The notes: a model not told the origin generated them from the sequence alone. A DNA stretch of 64,000 nucleotides from Erythrobacter sp. HKB08 (GCF_004114695.1 NZ_CP035310.1:1843501-1907500); one strand, 5' to 3'; counted from the stretch's first letter, positions 51,418-60,098 are shown. Program-made: numbers and translations.

Positions 51418-52969
51418 ACCCTATTACATCACGACGGCCATCAGCTATCCCAATGGCCGCCCGCATATCGGCCACGCCTACGAAGCGATCGCGGCCGATG
51501 TCATCGCACGTTTCCAGCGTCTTCGCGGACGCGAAGTCCGTTTCCAGACCGGTACGGACGAGCATGGCCTCAAGATGGCCCGCAAGGCCGAAGAGCAGGG
51601 CAAGACCGCGCGCGAACTGGCTGACGAGATGTCGGGTTATTTCCGCGACATGTGCGATGCGCTGAACGTGAGCTACGACCGCTTCATCCGCACGGTCGAG
51701 GACGATCATCACAAGGCGAGCCAGGCAATCTGGCGTGCGATGGAAGAGAAGGGCGACCTTTACCTCGACCGCTACGAGGGTTGGTACTCGGTCCGCGACG
51801 AGGCCTATTACGACGAGAAAGAACTGGTCGAGGGCGAGGGCGGCGAGAAGCTGTCCCCGCAGGGCACTCCGGTCGAGTGGACGGTCGAGGAAAGCTGGTT
51901 CTTCCGCCTGTCGAAATACCAGGAGCCGCTGCTCGAACTGCTCAGGACGCCGGGTTTCCTCGAACCGGAGAGCCGCCGCAACGAGATGATTGCATTCGTC
52001 TCGGGCGGGCTCAAGGATCTCTCGGTCAGCCGGACCAGCTTCGACTGGGGCGTGCCGGTGCCGGGTAGCGACGGGCATGTGATGTATGTGTGGGTCGATG
52101 CGCTGACCAACTACATCACGGGCCTCGGCTATCCCGACGACACGGAGAACTGGCGCAAGTTCTGGCCCGCCGACCTGCATCTCATCGGCAAGGACATCGT
52201 GCGCTTCCACACGGTCTATTGGCCGGCTTTCCTGATGAGCGCGGATATCGAGCTGCCCAAGCAGGTGTTCGGCCATGGCTTCCTGCTCAATCGCGGCCAG
52301 AAGGAATCGAAGTCGCTCGGCAACGTAACCGATCCGCTCGCACTGGCGGAGCAGTTCGGCGTCGATACGCTGCGCTACTTCCTGCTGCGCGAAGTAGCCT
52401 TCGGCCAAGACGGGTCCTATTCGCCCGAAGCTATCGTGACGCGTTCCAATGCCGAGCTTGCCAACAGCTTCGGCAATCTCGCCCAGCGCACCCTCTCGAT
52501 GATCGCCAAGAACCTCGAAGGCGAAGTTGCCGCGTTCGAACAGGCTGACGACGACACGGCGCTGCTCGCCAAAGTCCGCGAAGCATGTGCCGTGACGCTT
52601 CCGGCAGAATTCGAGAAGCTGGCGTTCTCGGTCGGGATCGAGGCCTGGATCCAGGCGGTTTACGCCTGCAACCAGTATATCGACGAACAGGCGCCGTGGA
52701 CGCTCAAGAAGACCGATCCGGAACGCATGCGCGCGGTATTGCTTACGCTCTATATGGCCATCCGTGACCTCGCCATCGCAATCCAGCCCGTCATCCCGAC
52801 GAAGGCTGCAGACGTGCTCGACCAGCTTGGCATTCCGCAGGGCGACCGCGCCTATGCAGATCTGGACAACGCGGGCTGGTTCGATGCGCTCGTCGCCGGC
52901 GGTCATGCGATCGACAAGCCGACGCCCGCCTTCCCGCGTCTCGAGCTGCCGGAGACCGACGCGGCGTGA
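51410..52969 (+). CDS. metG: Methionyl-tRNA synthetase
   Basis: Class I synthetase (519 residues). The HIGH motif is PHIGHAYEA, and KMSKS appears as KESKS in NRGQKESKSLGNVTDP. No zinc-knuckle cysteines are found in the connective region (DEAYYDEKELVEGEGGEKLS), so it belongs to the zinc-free short type without the C-terminal tRNA-binding extension. ATG 51410 overlaps the end of holB by 8 bases. Confidence 0.96.
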   Translation: MSEPYYITTAISYPNGRPHIGHAYEAIAADVIARFQRLRGREVRFQTGTDEHGLKMARKAEEQGKTARELADEMSGYFRDMCDALNVSYDRFIRTVEDDHHKASQAIWRAMEEKGDLYLDRYEGWYSVRDEAYYDEKELVEGEGGEKLSPQGTPVEWTVEESWFFRLSKYQEPLLELLRTPGFLEPESRRNEMIAFVSGGLKDLSVSRTSFDWGVPVPGSDGHVMYVWVDALTNYITGLGYPDDTENWRKFWPADLHLIGKDIVRFHTVYWPAFLMSADIELPKQVFGHGFLLNRGQKESKSLGNVTDPLALAEQFGVDTLRYFLLREVAFGQDGSYSPEAIVTRSNAELANSFGNLAQRTLSMIAKNLEGEVAAFEQADDDTALLAKVREACAVTLPAEFEKLAFSVGIEAWIQAVYACNQYIDEQAPWTLKKTDPERMRAVLLTLYMAIRDLAIAIQPVIPTKAADVLDQLGIPQGDRAYADLDNAGWFDALVAGGHAIDKPTPAFPRLELPETDAA

Positions 52970-53745
52970 TGCTAATCGATAGCCACTGCCACCTCGAGTA
53001 CGAGGGACTTGTCGACCGGCAGGGCGAAGTGCTCGGCCGTGCGCGCGAGGCCGGGGTGGGGGGCTTCCTCAACATCTCGACACGCCACAGCGAGTGGGAC
53101 CGCGTCGTCGGCACGGCAGAGCGTGAGGACGATGTCTGGGCAAGCGTCGGCATCCATCCGCACGAGGCCGACAATCACGAAGACCTAGGCGCGGACATCC
53201 TGCGCAAGGCGACGGAAAACCCGAAGGTGATCGCCATCGGCGAAACCGGGCTCGACTACTATTACGACAAGTCCGACCGTGATGTGCAGCGCGCGCTGTT
53301 CCGCATGCACATCGGCGTGGCGCGCGAGACGCAGCTGCCGCTGATCATCCATACCCGCGATGCCGACGAGGACACGGCGCAGATCCTGGCCGAGGAGATG
53401 GAGAAGGGCGAGTTTCCCGCGCTGATCCATTGCTTCACCGCCTCCGCCGATTTCGGGAAGAAGGTGCTCGATCTCGGCCTTACGATTTCGCTGTCTGGCA
53501 TCGTAACTTTCAAGAATGCCAACGACTTGCAGGAAATTGCGAAGACGGTCCCGTCCGACCGCCTGCTTGTCGAAACCGACAGCCCGTTCCTCGCTCCCGT
53601 GCCGCACCGCGGCAAACCGTGCGAGCCTGCTTTCGTTCGCAACACGGCCGAATTCCTAGCGGATCTGCGCGGCGAAGAGCTTGAAGAGCTGGCTGAAAAT
53701 ACCACCCGCAACTTCTTAAATCTCTTCGGGAAAGCGACAGCATGA
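52969..53745 (+). CDS. TatD family metal-dependent hydrolase
   Basis: A 258-residue TIM-barrel hydrolase; relatives have exonuclease activity on DNA or act on D-amino-acyl substrates. The metal motif is DSHCHLEY (H6, H8), with EIGETGLDYYYDK-like GETGLDYYY, LIIHTRDADED and ETDSPFLAPVPHRGK. ATG 52969 overlaps the metG stop (TGATG); a GTG one codon before is an alternative. Its place after metG is typical. Confidence 0.92.
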   Translation: MLIDSHCHLEYEGLVDRQGEVLGRAREAGVGGFLNISTRHSEWDRVVGTAEREDDVWASVGIHPHEADNHEDLGADILRKATENPKVIAIGETGLDYYYDKSDRDVQRALFRMHIGVARETQLPLIIHTRDADEDTAQILAEEMEKGEFPALIHCFTASADFGKKVLDLGLTISLSGIVTFKNANDLQEIAKTVPSDRLLVETDSPFLAPVPHRGKPCEPAFVRNTAEFLADLRGEELEELAENTTRNFLNLFGKATA

Positions 53746-54509
53746 AGCTGATCATGCTGGGCTCCGGAACGTCTAGCGGCGTGCCACGGGTCGGCAATGA
53801 TTGGGGTTCTTGCGATCCCGAGGAGCCGAAGAACCGGCGGACGCGTGTTTCGATCCTGGTCGAAAGCAAGGACGGCAGCCGTTTGCTGGTCGATACATCG
53901 ACCGACCTTCGCCAGCAGATGCTCGATAACGGGATAGACCGGATCGACGGCGTATTCTGGACCCACGACCATGCCGATCATTGCCACGGGATCGATGACC
54001 TGAGGCCCATGCGATATGGCAGGAAAGCCCCGATCCCGGGATTTGCTTCCCAGGAAACGGTGCGGCGCCTTCGCCAGCGGTTCGACTACGTTTTCGCCGG
54101 TCAGTATGGCTATCCGACGATCGTCAAACTTGAGACGCTCGACCGGATGCGCCTGTGCGCCGGCTTCCGGGTCGAATGGTGCCAGATGCCCCACGGGCCG
54201 ACCGAGACGACTGCTTTCAAGTTCGAAACTGACGGTAAAACAATCGCCTATTGCACGGACTTCAGCGAGATTACCGACCGTACCGTCGATCTCATCTACG
54301 GCGTCGATATCCTCGTGACCGACTGCCTTCGCCGCGATCCGCATCCGACCCATGCGAACCTGGACATGGCATTGGAACTGGCGCGGCTGAGCAAAGCCAA
54401 GACGACCGTTCTTAGCCATTTGGACAAGAGCATGGATTATGCGACGCTCGCCAGTGAAGTGCCCGAAAACGTGCTGGTCGGGTATGACGGTCTGGAGCTC
54501 GAGGCATGA
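53742..54509 (+). CDS. PhnP-like MBL-fold metal hydrolase
   Basis: A 255-residue cytoplasmic MBL hydrolase. The metal ligands are H75, H77, D79 and H80 in THDHADHCHGIDDLRPM, with later MPHGPT and CTDFSEIT (aspartate and histidine ligands), and VTDCLRRDPHPTHANL. Homology is to PhnP phosphodiesterases, though no phn genes are here. It is coupled to tatD and to the next small gene through ATGA overlaps. Confidence 0.88.
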   Translation: MKLIMLGSGTSSGVPRVGNDWGSCDPEEPKNRRTRVSILVESKDGSRLLVDTSTDLRQQMLDNGIDRIDGVFWTHDHADHCHGIDDLRPMRYGRKAPIPGFASQETVRRLRQRFDYVFAGQYGYPTIVKLETLDRMRLCAGFRVEWCQMPHGPTETTAFKFETDGKTIAYCTDFSEITDRTVDLIYGVDILVTDCLRRDPHPTHANLDMALELARLSKAKTTVLSHLDKSMDYATLASEVPENVLVGYDGLELEA

Positions 54510-54673
54510 ATGAATTCAATGCGCTGTCGCTGGTTTATCTCATCGGCGTGCTGGCGCTGGCGGGATCGGCATTCGCGTCATACCGGATGAATTGGCAGCG
54601 CAGTGTGACTTACATGCTGATCTGGGGCGCGATCTTTGCATTGGCATTCCTGTTGATGAGCGCCTTTGCCTGA
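54506..54673 (+). CDS. Small two-helix membrane protein (55 residues)
   Basis: MNEFNALSLVYLIGVLALAG begins a 55-residue protein with a hydrophobic helix at about 7-24, a polar hairpin SYRMNWQRSV and a second helix at about 37-54. ATG 54506 overlaps the stop of the MBL gene as ATGA, strongly suggesting co-translation and a real gene. Function unknown. Confidence 0.75.
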   Translation: MNEFNALSLVYLIGVLALAGSAFASYRMNWQRSVTYMLIWGAIFALAFLLMSAFA

Positions 54674-54706
54674 GAGGGCCTTCCTTAGACCCCTTCGATA
54701 TTTTAC

Positions 54707-54720
54707 ATAATATATATTAT
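54707..54720. repeat. AT-only palindrome between convergent operons
   Basis: ATAATATATATTAT is a perfect 14-base palindrome in the 68-base gap between the 55-residue membrane protein and speD. It sits in a 30-base AT-rich patch, in strong contrast to the GC-rich surroundings. It may mark termination or protein binding. Confidence 0.6.
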
Positions 54721-54741
54721 CGTTCCAAGGCTAGCGGCGTA

Positions 54742-55119
54742 TCAGGCCGCCCTCTCGCCAGACAATCGCGCTTCGCCACGTTCGATTACCTTGGTGCTTG
54801 CGACCTGCGCTTCGAAACGGTCTTCGATTACCTCGATCGCAGCCTGAAGGTTCGATCCACCGCACAGGAAGATGTCGACCGCCGCGTAGTCATGCTCGGG
54901 CCACGTGTGGATCGACATGTGCGATTCAGCCAGCAGCACGACCCCGGTGACTCCGAAGCCTTCACCGAAATGATGCATGTGCGCGCCAAGAATGGTCGCG
55001 CCTGCAGCCGAAGCCGCATCGCGAAGGATGCTTTCAACGAAGTCCAGGTCCTCAAGCCCGCGCGCGCCGTGGAAGTCGAGCAAGGCATGGACGCCGATCG
55101 GGACGGATTCAAAAGCCAT
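54742..55119 (-). CDS. speD: S-adenosylmethionine decarboxylase proenzyme
   Basis: A 125-residue pyruvoyl enzyme that makes decarboxylated SAM, the aminopropyl donor. The self-cleavage site is E65-S66 in LLAESHMSIHTWPEHD; H71 and C86 (IFLCGG) correspond to the processing and catalytic residues of short bacterial SpeD. ATG 55119 (MAFESVPIGVHALLDFHG) lies inside the end of the aminopropyltransferase gene, an 11-base overlap. It is the last gene of the minus-strand operon beginning with the SPFH gene. Confidence 0.93.
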   Translation of the reverse strand: MAFESVPIGVHALLDFHGARGLEDLDFVESILRDAASAAGATILGAHMHHFGEGFGVTGVVLLAESHMSIHTWPEHDYAAVDIFLCGGSNLQAAIEVIEDRFEAQVASTKVIERGEARLSGERAA

Positions 55120-56686
55120 AGCGGCGCCATTCCTCGGTAAAGAGCCGGACCAGCGCCTGGTTCTCGAGGCGATTGATGTCGGGCGCGTCGGCAAGCATGT
55201 CGGGCGCGAAGGAATACATGCGCAATTCCTCTTCAGGGGTCAGGTATCGCAGGTCATCCGGCAGCGTGCCGAGTTCGCCGACCGGTCCCTTTGACGCGAG
55301 AGTGAAGCCCCAGTCGCCAAAGCTTGGTACGTAGGCGTGATAGGACCGGGTCCGGAAACCCGCAGCTTCGAGCGTCGCGGAAATCATCGCGAAACTCTGG
55401 GATGCGATAAGCGGAGCGGTACTCTGGATGGTCACGACGCCGCCCGGGGCAACAACCTTGCGCATACTCTTGTAGAATTCGAGGCTGTAGAGCTTGCCGA
55501 TCGAGTAATTCGTCGGATCGGGGAAATCGACCAGCACGACATCGAACTGCTGGTCCGTGTCGCGCACCCAGGTGAAGGCATCGGCATTGATCGTCCGCAC
55601 CCGATCATCCGAGAAAGCGTCGCGATTGAGACGGCGCAAGGCCGGCGCACTGCTGAACAGTTCGGTAATCGCAGGGTCGAGGTCGACCAGGGTAACGTTC
55701 TCGACGCCTTCATGGGTGAGGACTTCACGAAGGGCCAGCCCGTCACCGCCGCCTAGGATCAGGACGCGCCGCGGGTTCGCTACCCTCCCCATCGCCGGCC
55801 ATACGAGCGCCTCGTGGTAGCGATATTCATCGCGCGACGAGAACTGCAGGTTCCCGTTGAGGTACAATCGCAAATCGTCCCCACGACGCGTCAATGCGAT
55901 GCGCTGGTAGTTGCTCGATTTCGCATAGATGAGCGGATCGTCATAAAGCTGCGCTTCCGAGAGCCGCTGGAGGCGCTCGGCCCCGAGCGCTCCTGCGAAA
56001 AGAACCAGAGCGACCGCGACGGCGGCAAACCGGTCGAGCAGCAATGACTTGTCGCCCCTCAGCCGGAAAACCAGCAGGACGGCGACGAAGATATTCGCCA
56101 GCCCGATGATGAAGCCGCCCCGGATCAGCCCCACGAACGGGACGAGGACGAGCGGGAACAGCAGCGAAGCTGCCAGCGCGCCTATGTAATCGTAAGTCAG
56201 GACATTCGAAACGAGATCGCCGAGGTTGTATCGCCCCTTCAGGATCCGCATCAGCAGCGGGATCTCGAGCCCGACAAGGAAACCGATGACGAGGACGATG
56301 CCGTATAGGATCGGCCGGAAATCATCGACGATCGGGAAAAGCAGGAACAGCGCCGCTCCCGACACGCCGCCTATCAGAGCAACGAGGATCTCGACCCGGA
56401 TAAACCAGGCCAGGAAGTTCGAGCGCACATAGCGCGAGAACCAGCTGCCGATCCCCATGGCGAAGAGATAGGTGCCGATGACGGTCGAGAACTGGGTAAC
56501 GCTGTCGCCCAGCAGGTAGCTCGCGATGGTCCCCGCAAGCAGCTCGTAGACGAGGCCGCAGGTCGCGACCACGAACACCGAAACGAGAAGGATGAGCGAC
56601 AGGTCGGACTGCGCCGCCGGCGCAGCTGCCCCCTGCCCCGGACCGTGTCCGGTTGCATCGATCGTTCCGGCAGAAGTGTCAGCCAT
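55109..56686 (-). CDS. speE: Membrane-embedded aminopropyltransferase (SpeE-like)
   Basis: A 525-residue protein with seven or so membrane helices in residues about 28-240 and a cytoplasmic spermidine-synthase-like domain after that. VLILGGGDGLALREVLTHEG, VTLVDLDPAITELF and FDVVLVDFPDPTNYSIGKLY show the decarboxylated-SAM-binding Rossmann fold and catalytic aspartates, and LQFSSRDEYRYHEALVWPA is typical of the family. ATG 56686 starts MADTSAGTID. With SpeD it could transfer an aminopropyl group at the membrane; acceptor unknown. It overlaps the DUF350 gene by 8 bases. Confidence 0.88.
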   Translation of the reverse strand: MADTSAGTIDATGHGPGQGAAAPAAQSDLSLILLVSVFVVATCGLVYELLAGTIASYLLGDSVTQFSTVIGTYLFAMGIGSWFSRYVRSNFLAWFIRVEILVALIGGVSGAALFLLFPIVDDFRPILYGIVLVIGFLVGLEIPLLMRILKGRYNLGDLVSNVLTYDYIGALAASLLFPLVLVPFVGLIRGGFIIGLANIFVAVLLVFRLRGDKSLLLDRFAAVAVALVLFAGALGAERLQRLSEAQLYDDPLIYAKSSNYQRIALTRRGDDLRLYLNGNLQFSSRDEYRYHEALVWPAMGRVANPRRVLILGGGDGLALREVLTHEGVENVTLVDLDPAITELFSSAPALRRLNRDAFSDDRVRTINADAFTWVRDTDQQFDVVLVDFPDPTNYSIGKLYSLEFYKSMRKVVAPGGVVTIQSTAPLIASQSFAMISATLEAAGFRTRSYHAYVPSFGDWGFTLASKGPVGELGTLPDDLRYLTPEEELRMYSFAPDMLADAPDINRLENQALVRLFTEEWRRYGF

Positions 56687-56888
56687 GGATTGCCGCGCCG
56701 ACCACGATTGCGATGGCGATGGCGCATGCACCGGCCATCGTCGCTACCGCGCGGTTCTGCTTCTCGATGATTTCCTGCCACAGCTTCCCGGGCGTCAGCA
56801 GGTCGACGACGACGAATGTCACGATGAACAGGGCGATGCCCATGAGCGAATAGGCCAGACTGGCCAAAAAGGTATCCATATTCAGCAT
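56679..56888 (-). CDS. DUF350 membrane protein
   Basis: A 69-residue two-helix membrane protein. It matches DUF350 in FLASLAYSLMGIALFIVTFV and TPGKLWQEIIEKQNRAVATM, with a conserved charged loop between helices. I chose ATG 56888 because the ribosome site GGGAGG (56898-56893) is right before it; longer frames begin upstream of that site. DUF350 proteins are found beside SpeE/SpeD-like and amidoligase genes in other bacteria (recalled, not searched). Molecular role unknown. Confidence 0.82.
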   Translation of the reverse strand: MLNMDTFLASLAYSLMGIALFIVTFVVVDLLTPGKLWQEIIEKQNRAVATMAGACAIAIAIVVGAAIHG

Positions 56889-56936
56889 ATTGCCTCCCGT
56901 ATTTGGCAAATCGTTTCGCGGCCAGGCCGCAGCAAA

Positions 56937-57080
56937 TCACTTGTGCCGCGGCCCTCCCCCGGCGGCGTAGACGTTGCGGTCCTGTCGGCCATCGCCGAAG
57001 GGTGAGTATCCAGCGAGCGCGGCGGTAACGAACAGCCCGAGCGCGACTAGCGCCCAGACAAGATAAAACAGCTTTCTCAT
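56937..57080 (-). CDS. Small membrane peptide (47 residues)
   Basis: MRKLFYLVWALVALGLFVTA begins a 47-residue peptide with one hydrophobic segment (about 4-23) and a polar tail ending in GGGPRHK. It lies in the same orientation as its neighbours, between the DUF350 and DUF4178 genes, with an ATG at 57080. Length, position and the membrane segment argue for a real gene in this operon. A signal peptide or anchor is possible. Function unknown. Confidence 0.6.
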   Translation of the reverse strand: MRKLFYLVWALVALGLFVTAALAGYSPFGDGRQDRNVYAAGGGPRHK

Positions 57081-57107
57081 GTGGTTACCGCCCGAAGTTG
57101 CTTGAGG

Positions 57108-58415
57108 TCAGTCGTCATCGTCGCTGCCTCCGTAGTCGTAGTCGCTCCGCCGCGCGCTCTCGAATGCCATCGCACGATACAACGCCCAGCCAACCGGCGC
57201 GAAAAGCGCGAGGAACAGCAGGAAAAGGTTGGACCAGAATACCCCGCCCGGTCCGGCCCGGACGATCACCGTCCGGGTAGGAAAGTTGGTATTGTCGAGC
57301 CCGAGGTTCCGGCGCCGGGCAACGGAGTTTGGCTCGTCTTCGGGACGGAAAACTTCCGCGCTCAGTTCATACCTGCCGGCCGGGACCGAGGAGATTTTGA
57401 TCGTCCCGCTGCGATTGTCTTCCTTCCAGTCGGGGCCGTAATAGTACTCGATAGGCTGGTTCGCGACATATTCCTGACCGGTATCGAGCTCTGTCAGCGT
57501 GTAGGAAACGTCGAGCCAGTTGTTGTCGCCCGGAAAGCCCTGGGTCTCGATCGTGAATGGCTGCGTTCGATCGACGGTGAACGGACCGAGAGTCGCGGTT
57601 TTGGTCGAAGGAATTCCGGTCGTGTCGAGCCTCACTTCCGAGCGTGGCCCCGACGAACCGAGAGCAATGATGAAGACGATAGCGATGAGCAATGCGGCCG
57701 AGGCTTCGATCCCCCATTCCTTGAAGCGCTTCCAATGCGGGTTGGGCTGGTGCGCCTGCGGGATCTCGCCGACCTGCGGGTACTGGCCGGTATCCTCGAT
57801 CCCGAATGCGGCGGCTACCTCCTCGGAGGAAATCCACTGCTCCAGAGTCCAGTTGAACTCGTCACCGCTGACCTCGCAGGCCAGCATCTGGTCGCCCGAA
57901 ACATATTCGGTGACTTCGCTCTCGTCACCGCGCCTGACCTGCCAGTAAAACTCACCCAGGGCGTATTCGACCTTGTTGGTCGTCAGCGCAAAGCACTTGT
58001 TGAACAGCCGTCCGTTGTATCGCTGCGTGAGCGAGCGCGGGTGGCCCGGCTGCGTCATCAGGGATGTGCCGAAACTCCACCCGTTCACCGAATGCGTCAG
58101 CCAACGATAGCCGTGATACGGGTTGAACAGCAGGAATTCGGACCACAGGCCCCACCCGTCGTCGCGCTCGATGTAGCCGGTCACGACCCAGTCGATACCG
58201 TTGAGCGTGCCCTTGGTGCCGAGCGGTATGGTCAATTCGCCCGCAGCTTGCGCGTGCTCGGAGATCAGCTTCACGTCCGGATTGCTGAGGTCGAGCTCGC
58301 TGCTGCAATACTGGCAGACAAGCAGCGTCGTGAAGCCTGCCGCGCGCAGCTCGATCGAGCCGCCGCACGAGGGACAAGTGATGGCCTTGACCGACGGGGT
58401 TTCGATGGCGGTCAC
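57108..58415 (-). CDS. DUF4178 zinc-ribbon membrane protein, large
   Basis: A 435-residue protein. It begins with a zinc ribbon C14-x2-C17 ... C34-x2-C37 (CPSCGGSIELRAAGF, VCQYCSSELDL), then a DUF4178 domain (DDGWGLWSEFLLFNPYHGYR, with further W-rich stretches) and two hydrophobic helices at about 250-270 and 400-425, leaving a beta-rich region between them outside the cytoplasm. GTG 58415 overlaps the stop of the upstream DUF4178 gene as GTGA. Function not established; it probably acts with SPFH and SpeE/SpeD proteins at the membrane. Confidence 0.8.
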   Translation of the reverse strand: MTAIETPSVKAITCPSCGGSIELRAAGFTTLLVCQYCSSELDLSNPDVKLISEHAQAAGELTIPLGTKGTLNGIDWVVTGYIERDDGWGLWSEFLLFNPYHGYRWLTHSVNGWSFGTSLMTQPGHPRSLTQRYNGRLFNKCFALTTNKVEYALGEFYWQVRRGDESEVTEYVSGDQMLACEVSGDEFNWTLEQWISSEEVAAAFGIEDTGQYPQVGEIPQAHQPNPHWKRFKEWGIEASAALLIAIVFIIALGSSGPRSEVRLDTTGIPSTKTATLGPFTVDRTQPFTIETQGFPGDNNWLDVSYTLTELDTGQEYVANQPIEYYYGPDWKEDNRSGTIKISSVPAGRYELSAEVFRPEDEPNSVARRRNLGLDNTNFPTRTVIVRAGPGGVFWSNLFLLFLALFAPVGWALYRAMAFESARRSDYDYGGSDDDD

Positions 58416-59092
58416 GCCGAGACCTCGAAGCGGGGCCGGTTCCAGCCCTCCATTGCCCTTAGGTTACCCGGTCGGAGTTCGGCCAGCTCGTAATAGCGGC
58501 CGACCCAGCAGCTCGCTCCATTGCGGTCCGACTGGAAAGTGAAGGCACCGCCATCGCCGGTGCGCAAATCGATCGATTCGCGCGGGAAGTTTGCGGTGAT
58601 GACCTCGGGCAAGTGCCCTTCGCTCGCGATGCAGCGGATCGTCTTGATGTCGGCCACGGTATAAACCGTGTTCTCATGCTGGACCGTCATGCCCAGCGCT
58701 GCATTATCGTGCCGGTCGATCTCCTTCAGCCGGTTGACGACATCGCTGCGCGGATTGGCAGGCGACATGACCATGTAGAGGCCGGATTCCTCGGCAACCC
58801 AGCGCAGATCGCCTCCGGGAAGGTAGAGTAGCCACTCGTTCCACGATCCGCGCTCCCAGCCCCAGCGCTCACGCCCGACGATCTCGCCACGCGCCCCCTC
58901 GACCTGCAAGGTCGTGCCGACCTGCAGGGGGCTGACATCGAACGGTACGCGCCCGCTGTCGCCGACTGCCGAGATCTGGCCGTCGCTGATGACGAGCATC
59001 GCGTCGCACGACGAGCAGGTGGTTACCGGCAGGCCCGGCATCGCAGCCTCTACCGCTGCGCCGCACTGCGGACAGTTCGCTCCCCCCACCAT
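58412..59092 (-). CDS. DUF4178 zinc-ribbon protein, small
   Basis: A 226-residue soluble protein with an N-terminal zinc ribbon (C7-x2-C10 and C26-x2-C29, CPQCGAAVEAAMPG and CSSCDAML) and a single DUF4178 domain (RWGWERGSWNEWLLYLPGGD, HENTVYTVADIKTIRC). It resembles the front of the next gene, and the two may be paralogues. It lies four bases downstream of the SPFH gene. Unknown function. Confidence 0.8.
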   Translation of the reverse strand: MVGGANCPQCGAAVEAAMPGLPVTTCSSCDAMLVISDGQISAVGDSGRVPFDVSPLQVGTTLQVEGARGEIVGRERWGWERGSWNEWLLYLPGGDLRWVAEESGLYMVMSPANPRSDVVNRLKEIDRHDNAALGMTVQHENTVYTVADIKTIRCIASEGHLPEVITANFPRESIDLRTGDGGAFTFQSDRNGASCWVGRYYELAELRPGNLRAMEGWNRPRFEVSA

Positions 59093-59096
59093 CGGA

Positions 59097-60098
59097 TTAG
59101 CCCAGGCGCTTGAGCAGCTCGGCCTTCTTGGCGTTGAATTCTTCCTCGCTCAGCGCGCCTGCGACATGGAGCTTGTGAAGCTTTTCGATCAGTTCGAGCG
59201 GGTCCCCGCCCTCGCCTCCGGTTCCGCCTGCCGCGGCCGGTTGGGGCGCGGCCTGGCCGCTCAAGCCGCCGCTCATGACCTGGCCCAGCGCCATGGCCGC
59301 AGCAACACCCGCACCTGCGCCTGCAACGCCGCCGGACGCTGCAGCGGCTTCATCGAGCGTGTCGGCCGCCTTGAACTTGGCATAGGCATTAAGATCGCCC
59401 AGCGCCCGCATGGACGAACCGCTGTCGATCGCTTCCTGCACGGCTTCGGGCAGTGAGAGGCTTTCGACGAAGAGCGTCGGGATGCCGATACCCCACTGGT
59501 CGGTGGCATTGTCGGCAGCCTGGCGCAGCTTGTCGGAAAGCAGCTGCTGGTTGGCAGCGAGATCGAGGAAGGCGTTCCCGTCGGCACCAAGCGTCGCTGC
59601 GAGGCTCGTCGCGATGATCGAGCGCATCTGCGCTTCCATCTCCGCCATCCACAGTTCCTGCAGGTTGGCGAAAGTCGTGCGGTAGAACTGGCGCACGTCG
59701 TTGATGCGGAACGAGTAGGTGCCGAATGCACGGATACGGATCGCACCGAATTCCGGATCGCGCACAGTGATCGGTTGCGCGGTGCCCCATTTCAGGCCCG
59801 TAATCTCGCGTGTCGAGAAGAAGGTGACATCGGACTTGAAGGGTGACTTGAAGCCCTTGTCCCAGTTTTCCAGATTGGTGAAGATCGGGAGCGTGTCTGT
59901 GTCGAGCGTATAGAGGCCCGGCCCGAAATCGTCCGCCAGCTCGCCCTTGTCGAGGAAGATCGCGTGCTGTCCATCGCGCACCGTGAGCTGCGCGCCATAC
60001 TGGATTTCGTTGTCCTCCATAGGCACCCGCCAAGCGAGTTGCCCGCGGCTCTCCTCCCACTCGATGACATCGATGAACTGTTTGGAAAAGAACCCCAT
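59097..60098 (-). CDS. SPFH/Band-7 protein with SHOCT tail
   Basis: A 333-residue cytoplasmic protein. It starts MGFFSKQFIDVIEWEESRGQ, continues with an SPFH domain of the YdjI type (GLYTLDTDTLPIFTNLENWD, VRDPEFGAIRIRAFGTYSFR), a helical region, a Gly/Ala-rich linker (about 245-295) and a C-terminal SHOCT motif (LIEKLHKLHVAGALSEEEFN). I chose ATG 60098: a TTG at 60122 would place the GGGAG ribosome site inside the coding region. First gene of the operon and divergent from mazG. Confidence 0.85.
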   Translation of the reverse strand: MGFFSKQFIDVIEWEESRGQLAWRVPMEDNEIQYGAQLTVRDGQHAIFLDKGELADDFGPGLYTLDTDTLPIFTNLENWDKGFKSPFKSDVTFFSTREITGLKWGTAQPITVRDPEFGAIRIRAFGTYSFRINDVRQFYRTTFANLQELWMAEMEAQMRSIIATSLAATLGADGNAFLDLAANQQLLSDKLRQAADNATDQWGIGIPTLFVESLSLPEAVQEAIDSGSSMRALGDLNAYAKFKAADTLDEAAAASGGVAGAGAGVAAAMALGQVMSGGLSGQAAPQPAAAGGTGGEGGDPLELIEKLHKLHVAGALSEEEFNAKKAELLKRLG

